Assembly: GCA_009760855.2 (NCBI GenBank)
Contig: WPIO01000292.1
Location: forward strand, 55,701 to 119,700
Source: Cristatella mucedo
Lineage: Eukaryota > Bryozoa > Phylactolaemata > Cristatellidae
Length of the DNA: 64,000 nucleotides
Direction: 5' to 3'
The notes beneath the pieces were generated by a model that saw only the letters and a list, made by a program, of their open reading frames with translations, was not told the DNA's origin and ran no database searches. A program made the translations under genes and the position numbers. How positions within the stretch are numbered: position 1 is the stretch's first letter; every line of letters starts with the position of its first letter. This document shows, piece after piece, positions 51,424-61,340 of this stretch.

Positions 51424-54400
51424 ATATTCCGCGATTAGCTGCGAACTGGTGCAAAATAAGTTATTCAAGAGCGAAATGTTTAAAGCAAGGTGCAGCACTC
51501 ACCTGCCAGCCAGCACACGTTCGACAAGCAGATTTGAAGTTTCTAGATATTCCGCTATGTGCTGCAAACTCGTGCGAAGTGAGTTATTGAATTGCGAAAT
51601 GCTTAAAACAAGGTGCAGCACTCTGCTGCCCGCCAGCACACACTCCAACGAGAAGATTAGAAGTTTCTAGATATTCCGCGATCTGCTGCGAACTCGTGCG
51701 AAATGAGTTTTTCACTTGCGAAATGCTCAAAACAAGTTGCAGCACTCTGCTGCCCGCCAGCAGACCCTCCAACGAGCAGATTTAAAGTTTCTGGATATTA
51801 CGCGATCTGCAGCGAACTCGTGCGAAATGAGTTATTCAAGTGCGAAATGCTTAAAACAAGGTGCAGCACTCTGCTGCCAGCCACCGCAGGCTCCGACGAG
51901 CCGATTTAAAGTTCATAGATCTTCAGCGATCTGCTGCGAACTCGTGAGAAGTGTGTTATTCGAGTGCGAAATGCTGAAAACAAGGTGCAGCACTCTGTTG
52001 CCAGCCAGCATACGCTCCGACAAGCAGATTAGAAGTTTCTCGATATTCCTTGATCTGCTGCGAACACGTGCAAAATGAGTTTTTTTGAGTGAGAAATGCT
52101 TGAAACGAGGTGCAGCACTCTACTTCCGGCTACCGCACGCTCCGAATACTAGATTTGAAGTTTCTGGATATTCCGCGATCTGCTGCGAACTGGTGCAAAG
52201 TAATTTATTCAAGTGCGAAATGCTTAAAGCAAGGTGCAGCACTCTGCTGCCTGCCAGCACACGTTCGACAAGCAGATTTGAAGTTTCTAGATATTCCGCG
52301 ATCTGCTGCGAACACGTGCAAAATGAGTTTTTCAACTGCGAAATGCTTAAAACAAGGTGTAGCACTCTGCTGCCAGCCAGTTAACGCTCCAGAAAGCTTT
52401 TGAAGTTTCTGTATATTTCGTGATCTGCTTTAAACTCGTGCAAAATGAGTTATTCAAGTGCGAAATGCTTAAAGCAAGGTGCAGCACTCTGCTCCCAGCT
52501 AGTAAATGCTTCGACATGCAGATTTGAAGTTTCTAGATATTCAGCGATTTGCTGCGAACTCGTGCAAAATGAGTTATTCCAGTCCGAAATGCTTAAAGCA
52601 AGGTGCAGCACTCTGCTCCCAGCTAGTAAATGCTTCGACATGCAGATTTGAAGTTTCTAGATGTTCAGCGTTCCGCTGCAAACTCGTGCGAAATGAGTTA
52701 TTGAAGTGCGAACTGCTTGAAACGAGTTGCAGCACTCTGCTGCCAGCCAGCCCACGCTCCAATGAGCAGATTTAAGGTTTCTAGATATTCCGCGATCTGC
52801 TGCGAACAGGTGCAAAATGAGTTATTCAACTGCGAAATGCTTGAAACAAGGTGCAGCAATCTGCTACCAGCCAGTACACGATACGAGGAGCAGATTTGAA
52901 GTTTCTAGATATTTCGCGATCTGCTGCGAATACGTGCGAAATAAGTTATTTGAGTGCGAAATGCTTGAAACAGGTGCAGCACTCTACTGCCAGCTACAGC
53001 ACGCTCGGAAGAGCAGATTTGAAGTTTCTGGATATTCCATGATCTGCTGCGAACTCGTGCGAAATTAGTTATTCAAGTGCGAAACGCTTGAAACAAGGTG
53101 CAGCACTCTGCTGCCAGCCAGCAAACGCTTCGACATGCAGATTTGAAGTTTCTAGATATTCCGCTATATGCTGCAAACCTGTGCGAAATGAGTTATTCAA
53201 CTGCGAAATGCTTGCAACAAGGTGCAGCACTCTTCTTTCAGCCAGCAAACGCTTTGACATGCAGGTTTGAAGTTTCTAGATGTTCAGCGATCCGCTGCGA
53301 ACAGGTGCGAAATGAGTTATTTAAGTGCGAAATGCTTGAAACAAGGTGCAGCACTCTACAGCCAGCTACCGCTCGCTGCAATGAGCAGATTTGAAGTTTC
53401 TGGATATTCCGCGATTAGCTGCGAACTGGTGCAAAATGAGTTATTCAAGTGCGAAATGTTTAAAGCAAGGTGCAGCACTCACCTGCCAGCCCGCACGCGT
53501 TCGACAAGCAGATTTGAAGTTTCTAGATATTCCGCTATATGCTGCAAACTCGTGCGAAGTGAGTTATTGAATTGCGAAATGCTTAAAACAAGGTGCAGCA
53601 CTCTGCTGCCCGCCAGCACACACTCCAACGAGAAGATTGGAAAGTTTCTAGATATTCCGCGATCTGATGCAAACTCGTGCGAAATGAGTTTTTCACTTGC
53701 GAAACGCTCAAAACAAGTTGCAGCACTCTGCTGCCCGCCAGCAGACACTCCAACGAGGAGATTTGAAGTTTCTAGATATTCCGCGATCTGCTAGTAACAC
53801 GTGCGAAATGAGTTTTTTGAGTGCGAAATGCTTGAAACAAGGTGCAGCACTCTGCTGCCAGCCAGCAAACGCTTCGACATGCAGATTTGACGTTTATAGA
53901 TATTTCGTGATCTGCTGCGAACTCGTGCGGAATTTGTTGTTTGAGTGCCGAATCTCGAAACAAGGAGCAGCACTCTAGTGCCAGCTACGGCATGCTCCCA
54001 AATGCAGATTTGAAGTTTCTGAATATTTCGTGATCTGCTTAAAACTCGTAAAAAATGAGTTATTCAAGTGCGAAATGCTTAAAGCAAAGTGCAGCACTCT
54101 GCTGCCAGCCACCGCACGCTCCGACGAGCAGATTTAAAGTTCATAGATCTTCCGCGATCTGCTGCGAACTCGTGAAAAGTATGTTATTCGAGTGCGAAAT
54201 GCTGAAAACAAGGTGCAGCACTATGCTGCCAGCCAGCATGTGCTCCGACAAGCAGATTTAAAGTTCCTAGATATTCCTCGATCTGCTGCGAACCCGTGCA
54301 AAATGAGTTATTTGAGTGCGTAATGCTTGAAAACAAGGTGCAGCACTTTACTACTGGCAACCGCACTCTCCGAATAGCAGATTTTAAGTTTCTGGATATT

Positions 54401-55257
54401 CCGCGATTTGCTGCAAACTGGTGCACAGTGATTTATTCAAGTGCGAAATGCTCCAAAAAAGGTGCAGCGCTCTGCTGCCAGCCCGCCCACGCTCCAACGA
54501 GCAGATTTAAAGTTTCTAGATATTCCGCGATCTGCTGCGAACACGTGCAAAATGAGTTATTAAACTGCGAAATGCTTAAAACAAGGTGCAGCAATCTGCT
54601 GCCAGCTTGTACACGCTCGGAGGAGCTGATTTGAAGTTTCTAGATATTCCGCGATCTGCTGGGAATACGTGCGAAATGAGTTATTTGAGTGCGAAATGCT
54701 TGAAACAAGGTGCAGCACTCTGCTGCCAGCCAGTTCACGCTCGGAGGAGCTGATTTGAATTTTCTAGATATTCCGCGATCTGCTGCGAACACTGTGCAAA
54801 ATGAGTTATTAAACTGCGAAATGCTTGAAACAAGGTGCAGCAATCTGCTTCCAGCTTGTACACGCTCGGAGGAGCTGATTTGAAGTTTCTAGATATTCCG
54901 CGATCTGCTGGGAATACGTGCGAAATGAGTTATTTGAGTGCGAAATGCTTGAAACAAGGTGCAGCACTCCACTGCCAGCTACCGCACGCTCCGAAGAGCA
55001 GATTTGAAGTTTCTGGATATTTTGCGATCTGCTGCGAACTCGTGCGAAATTAGTTATTCGAGTGCGAAATGCTTGAAACAAGGTGCAGCACTCTGCTGCC
55101 AGCCAGCAAACGCTTCGACATGCAGATTTGCAGTGTCAACATATTCCGTGATCTGCTGCTAACTCGTGAGGAATTTGTTATTCGAGTGCCAATTCTTGAA
55201 ACAAGCTGCAGCACTCTGGTGCCAGCTGCCGCACGCTCCGAAAAGCAGATTTGAAGT
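51423..55257. repeat. 5.08-kb-offset duplication, copy 2
   Basis: Partner of 46345-50304. It lacks one of the two adjacent GATGTTCAGCGATCCGC monomers present at 48.19-48.43 kb (loss near 53270). It shows small changes such as GCAGGTTTGAAG at 53262 and GGAAAGTTTC near 53640. Its distal part is itself the first copy of a 1.98-kb tandem duplication, so the two events are nested. Confidence 0.82.
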
Positions 55258-55643
55258 TTATAGATCTTCCACGATCTGCTGCGACATCGTGCGAAGTCTG
55301 TTACTCGAGTTCGAAATGCTTGAAACAAGGTGCAGCACTCTGCTGCCAGCCAGCGTACGCTTTGACATGCTGATTTGAAGTTGCTAGACATTCTGCGATC
55401 TGCTGCGAACTCGTGCGAAATGAGTTATTCAAGTGCGAAATGCTTAAAACGAGGTGCAGCACTCTGCTGCCAGCCAGCCCACGCTCCAACGAGCAGATTT
55501 AAAGTTTCTGGATATTACGCGATCTGCAGCGAACTTGTGCGAAATGAGTTATTTAAGTGCGAAATGCTTGAAACAAGGTGCAGCACTCTGCTGCCAGCCA
55601 GCAAACGCTTCGACATGCAGATTTGAAGTTTCTAGATATTCCG
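53660..55643. repeat. 1.98-kb tandem duplication, copy 1 (16 monomers)
   Basis: Sixteen monomers, 1984 bp, repeated directly downstream. Shared order: the GTTTTTCACTTGCGAAACGC monomer, GTTGTTTGAGTGCCGAAT, the GGCATGCTCCCAAATGC tag, the GCATGTGCTCCGAC tag, CTTTACTACTGGCAACC, CCAGCCCGCCCACGC, through the GTTGCTAGACATTCTG monomer. A private change in this copy is TTGCAGTGTCAACATATTCC at about 55128-55147, which is shared only with about 63.68 kb. Confidence 0.82.
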
Positions 55644-57503
55644 CGATCTGCTGCAAACTCGTGCGAAATGAGTTTTTCACTTGCGAAACGCTCAAAACAA
55701 GTTGCAGCACTCTGCTGCCCGCCAGCAGACACTCCAACGAGGAGATTTGAAGTTTCTAGATATTCCGCGATCTGCTGGTAACACGTGCGAAATGAGTTAT
55801 TTGAGTGCGAAATGCTTGAAACAAGGTGCAGCACTCTGCTGCCAGCCAGCAAACGCTTCGACATGCAGATTTGACGTTTATAGATATTTCGTGATCTGCT
55901 GCGAACTCGTGCGGAATTTGTTGTTTGAGTGCCGAATCTCGAAACAAGGAGCAGCACTCTAGTGCCAGCTACGGCATGCTCCCAAATGCAGATGTGAAGT
56001 TTCTGAATATTTCGTGATCTGCTTAAAACTCGTGAAAAATGAGTTATTCAAGTGCGAAATGCTTAAAGCAAAGTGCAGCACTCTGCTGCCAGCCACCGCA
56101 CGCTCCGACGAGCAGATTTAAAGTTCATAGATCTTCCGCGATCTGCTGCGAACTCGTGAAAAGTATGTTATTCGAGTGCGAAATGCTGAAAACAAGGTGC
56201 AGCACTATGCTGCCAGCCAGCATGTGCTCCGACAAGCAGATTTAAAGTTCCTAGATATTCCTCGATCTGCTGCGAACCCGTGCAAAATGAGTTATTTGAG
56301 TGCGTAATGCTTGAAACAAGGTGCAGCACTTTACTACTGGCAACCGCACTCTCCGAATAGCAGATTTTAAGTTTCTGGATATTCCGCGATTTGCTGCAAA
56401 CTGGTGCAAAGTGATTTATTCAAGTGCGAAATGCTCCAAAAAAAGGTGCAGCGCTCTGCTGCCAGCCCGCCCACGCTCCAACGAGCAGATTTAAAGTTTC
56501 TAGATATTCCGCGATCTGCTGCGAACACGTGCAAAATGAGTTATTAAACTGCGAAATGCTTAAAACAAGGTGCAGCAATCTGCTGCCAGCTTGTACACGC
56601 TCGGAGGAGCTGATTTGAATTTTCTAGATATTCCGCGATCTGCTGCGAACACTGTGCAAAATGAGTTATTAAACTGCGAAATGCTTGAAACAAGGTGCAG
56701 CAATCTGCTTCCAGCTTGTACACGCTCGGAGGAGCTGATTTGAAGTTTCTAGATATTCCGCGATCTGCTGGGAATACGTGCGAAATGAGTTATTTGAGTG
56801 CGAAATGCTTGAAACAAGGTGCAGCACTCCACTGCCAGCTACCGCACGCTCTGAAGAGCAGATTTGAAGTTTCTGGATATTTTGCGATCTGCTGCGAACT
56901 CGTGCGAAATTAGTTATTCGAGTGCGAAATGCTTGAAACAAGGTGCAGCACTCTGCTGCCAGCCAGCAAACGCTTCGACATGCAGATTTGCAGTTTCTAG
57001 ATATTCCGTGATCTGCTGCTAACTCGTGAGGAATTTGTTATTCGAGTGCCAATTCTTGAAACAAGCTGCAGCACTCTGGTGCCAGCTGCCGCACGCTCCG
57101 AAAAGCAGATTTGAAGTTTATAGATCTTCCACGATCTGCTGCGACATCGTGCGAAGTCTGTTACTCGAGTTCGAAATGCTTGAAACAAGGTGCAGCACTC
57201 TGCTGCCAGCCAGCGTACGCTTTCACATGCTGATTTGAAGTTGCTAGACATTCTGCGATCTGCTGCGAACTCGTGCGAAATGAGTTATTCAAGTGCGAAA
57301 TGCTTAAAACGAGGTGCAGCACTCTGCTGCCAGCCAGCCCACGCTCCAACGAGCAGATTTAAAGTTTCTGGATATTACGCGATCTGCAGCGAACTTGTGC
57401 GAAATGAGTTATTTAAGTGCGAAATGCTTGAAACAAGGTGCAGCACTCTGCTGCCAGCCAGCAAACGCTTCGACATGCAGATTTGAAGTTTCTAGATATT
57501 CCG
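55643..57503. repeat. 1.98-kb tandem duplication, copy 2 (15 monomers)
   Basis: Direct tandem partner of 53660-55643. It is one monomer shorter. The two successive GTACACGCTCGGAGGAGC or GTTCACGCTCGGAGGAGC monomers of copy 1 (54.60-54.75 kb) are merged into one at about 56.59-56.63 kb, so the offset drops from 1984 to 1860 bp. It keeps the ancestral TTGCAGTTTCTAGATATTCC at about 56988. Its end is at 57503, where block H continues. Confidence 0.82.
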
Positions 57504-58620
57504 TGATCTGCTGCAAACTCGTGCGAAATGAGTTATTGACTTGCGAAATGCTCAAAACAAGGTGCAGCACTCTGCTGCCCGCCAGCAGACACTCCAATGA
57601 GCAGATTTGAAGTTTCAAGATATTCCGCGATCTGTTGCGAACACGTGCGAAATGAGTTATTTGAGTGCGAAATGCTTGAAACAAGGTGCAACACTCTACT
57701 TCGGGCTACTGCACGCTCCGAATAGCAGATTTGAAGTTTCTAGATATTCCGTGATCTGCTGCAAACTCGTGCGGAATTTGTTATTCGAGTGCCAATTCTC
57801 GAAACAAGGTGCAGCACTCTGGTGCCAGCTACCTCACGCTCCGAAAGCAGTTTGAAGTTTCTGTATATTTCGTGATCTGCTTCAAACTCGTGCAAAATGA
57901 GTTATTCAAGTGCATAATGCTTAAAGCAAGGTGCAGCACTCTGCTGCCAGCCACCGCACGCTCCGATGAGCAGATTTGAAGTTTCTAGATATTCCGCTAA
58001 ATGCTGCGAACTCGTGCGAAATGTGTTTTTCGAGTGCGAAATGCTACAAACATGGTGCAGCACTCTGCTGCCAGCCAGAACACACTCCAACGAGCAGATT
58101 TGAAGTTTCTAGATATTCTGCGATCTGCTGCCAACACGTGCGAAATGAGTTATTTGAGTGCGAAATGCTTGAAACAAGGTGCAGCACTCTACTTCCGGCT
58201 ACCGCACCCTCCGAATAGCAGATTTGAAGTTTCTGGATATTCCGCTATCTGCTTCGAACTCGTGCGAAATAAGTTATTCAAGAGCGAAGTGCTTAAAACG
58301 AGGTGCAGCACTCTGCTGCCAGCCAGCTCACACTCAGACGACCAGCTTTAAAATTTCTAAATATTCCGCGATATGCTGTGAACACGTTCGAAATGAGCTA
58401 TTTGAGTGCAAAATGCTTGAACCAAGGTGCAGCACTCTACTTCCGGCTACCGCACGCTCCGAATAGCAGATTTGAAGTTTCTAGATGTTCTGCGTTCCTC
58501 TGCGAACTCGTGCGAAATGAGTTATTCAAGTGCGAAATGCTTGAAACAAGATGCAGCACTTTGCTGCCAGCCAGTACACGCTCGGAGGAGCTGATTTGAA
58601 GTTTCTAGATATTCCGCGAT
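56930..58620. repeat. Shared block H, copy 4
   Basis: Same monomer order as 34755-36446 at a constant offset of about 22174 bp. This copy has more private changes than the others, notably a heavily altered monomer junction at about 58333-58356 (CAGACGACCAGCTTTAAAAT where sisters read CCGACGAGCAGATTTAAAGT). It ends at about 58620, where the array switches to a monomer order shared with about 46.85 kb. Its first monomers also belong to the 1.98-kb duplication. Confidence 0.76.
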
Positions 58621-61340
58621 CTGCTGCGAACTCGTGAGAAGTGTGTTATTCGAGTGCGAAATGCTGAAAACAAGGTGCAGCACTCTGTTGCCAGCCAGCA
58701 TACGCTCCGACAAGCAGATTAGAAGTTTCTAGATATTCCTCGATCTGCTGCGAACACGTGCAAAATGAGTTTTTTGAGTGAGAAACGCTTGAAACGAGGT
58801 GCAGCACTCTACTTCCGGCTACTGCACGCTCCGAATACTAGATTTGAAGTTTCTGGATATTCCGCGATTTGCTGCAAACTGGTGCAAAGTAATTTATTCA
58901 AGTGCGAAATGCTTAAAGCAAGGTGCAGCACTCTGCTGCCAGCCAGCACACGTTCGACAAGCAGATTTGAAGTTTCTAGATGTTCAGCGTTCCGCTGCGA
59001 ACTCGTGCGAAATGAGTTATTCCAGTGCGAAATGCTTGAAACGAGGTGCAGCACTCTACTGCCAGCCAGCCTACGCTCCAACTAGCAGATTTAAAGTTTC
59101 TAGATATTCCGCGATCTGCAGCAAACAGGTGCAAAATGAGTTATTCAACTGCGAAATGCTTGAAACAAGGTGCAGCAATCTGCTACCAGCCAGTACACGC
59201 ACCGAGGAGCAGATTTGAAGTTTCTAGATATTTCGCGATCTGCTGCGAATAAGTGCGAAAGAAGTTATTTGAGTGCGAAATGCTTAAAACAAGGTGCAGC
59301 ACTCTGCTGCCAGCCAGCACACGTTCGTCAAGCAGATTTGAAGTTTCTAGATATTCCGCGATCTGCTGCGAACACGTGCAAAATGAGTTTTTCAACTGCG
59401 AAATGCTTAAAACAAGGTGTAGCACTCTGCTGCCAGCCAGTTAACGCTCCGAAAAGCTTTTGAAGTTTGTGTATATTTCGTGATCTGCTTTAAACTCGTG
59501 CAAAATGAGTTATTCAAGTGCGAAATGCTTAAAGCAAGGTGCAGCACTCTCCTTCCGGCTACCGCACTCTCCGAATAGCAGATTTGAAGTTTCTGGATAT
59601 TCCGCGATTTGCTGCGAACTAGTGCAAAGTGATTTATTCAAGTGCGAAATGCTCCAAACAAGGTGCAGCACTCTGCTGCCAGCCAGACGACGCTCCAACG
59701 AGCAGATTTAAAGTTTCTAGATATTCCGCGATCTGCTGCGAACATGTGCAAAATGAGTTATTCAACTGCGAAATGCTTAAAACAAGGTGCTGCAATCTGC
59801 TACCAGCCAGTACACGCTCCAAGGAGCAGAGTTGAAGTTTCTAGATATTTCGCGATCTGCTGCGAATACGTGCGAAATGAGTTATTTGAGTGCGAAATGC
59901 TTGAAACAAAGTGCAGCACTCTAGTGCGAGCTACCGCACGCTCGGATGAGCAGATTTGAAGTTTCTGGATATTCCACGATCTGCTTCGAACTCGTGCGAA
60001 ATTAGTTATTCAATTGCGAAATGCTTGAAACAAGGTGCAGCACTCTGCTGCCATCTAGCAAACGCTTCGACATGCAGATTTGAAGTTTCTAGATATTCCG
60101 CTATATGCTGCAAACTCGTGTAAAATGAGTTATTCAAGTGCGAAATACGTAAAGCAAGGTGCAGCACTCTGCTGCTAGCCAGCAAACGCTTCGACATGCA
60201 GATTTGAAGTTTCTAGATATTCCGTGATCTGCTGGGAACACGTGCGTAATGAGTTATTCAACTGCAAAATGCTTGTTACAAGGTGAAGCGCTCTGGTGCG
60301 AGCTGCCGCACGCTCCGAAAAGCAGACTTGAAGTTTATAGATCTTCCATGATTTGCTGCTAACTCGTGCGAAGTGTGTTATTCGAGTTCGAAAGGCTGAA
60401 AACAAGGTGCAGCACTCTGATGCCAGCCAGCTCACGCTCCGACGTACAGATTTGAAATTTCTAGATATTCCGCAATTTGCTGGGAAAACGTGCGAAATGA
60501 GTTATTTGAGTGCAAAATGCTTCAAACAAGGTGCAGGACTCTACTTCCGGCTACCGCAAGCTCCGAATAGCAGATTTAAAGTTTCTGTATATTTCGTGAT
60601 AAGCTTCCAACTCGTGCAAAAAGAGTTATTCAAGTGCGAAATGCTTAAAGCAAGGTGCAGCACTCTGCTGCCAGCTACCGCACGCTCCGACGAGCAGATT
60701 TAAAGTTCATAGATCTTCAGCGATCCGCTGCGAACTCATGCGAAGTGTGTTATTCGAGTGCAAAATGCTGAAAACAAGGTGCAGCACTCTGCTGCCAGCC
60801 AGCGTACGCTTTGACATGCAGATTTGAAGTTGCTAGACATTTCGCGATCTGCTGCGAACTCGTGCGAAATGAGTTATTCAAGTGCGAAATGCTTAAAACG
60901 AGGTGCAGCACTCTGCTGCCAGCCAGCCCACGCTCTAAGCAGCTGATTTAAAGTTTCTGGATATTACGCCATCTGCAGCGAACTCGTGCGAAATGAGTTA
61001 TTCAAGTGCGAAATGCTTGAAACAATGTGCAGCACTCTGCTGCAGCCAGCAAACGCTTCGACATGCAGATTTGAAGTTTCTAGATATTCCGTGATCTGCT
61101 GCAAACTCGTGCGAAATGAGTTATTGACTTGGGAAATGCTCAAAACAAGGTGCAGCACTCTGCTGCCCGCCAGCAGACACTCCAACGAGCAGATTTGAAG
61201 TTTCTAGATATTCCGCGATCTGCTGCGAACACGTGCGAAATGAGTTTTTTGAGTGCGAAATGCTTGAAACAAAGTGCAGCACTCTGCTGCCAGCCAGCAA
61301 ACGCTTCGACATGCAGATTTGAAGTTTATAGATATTTCGT
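58620..61340. repeat. Mosaic satellite segment
   Basis: All satellite, with no gene. The first part (58.62-59.0 kb) follows the order at 46.85-47.2 kb, including the CTCTGTTGCC and GAATACTAG variants. Then 59.3-59.5 kb resembles 47.13-47.33 kb, 59.6-59.96 kb resembles 38.57-38.90 kb (offset about 21057) and 60.17-60.44 kb resembles 44.32-44.58 kb. Between 60.5 and 61.3 kb monomers carry more private changes (GTGCAGGACTC near 60533, GATAAGCTTCC near 60599, GCTCTAAGCAGC near 60932). Frequent partner switching suggests repeated short exchanges. Confidence 0.62.
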
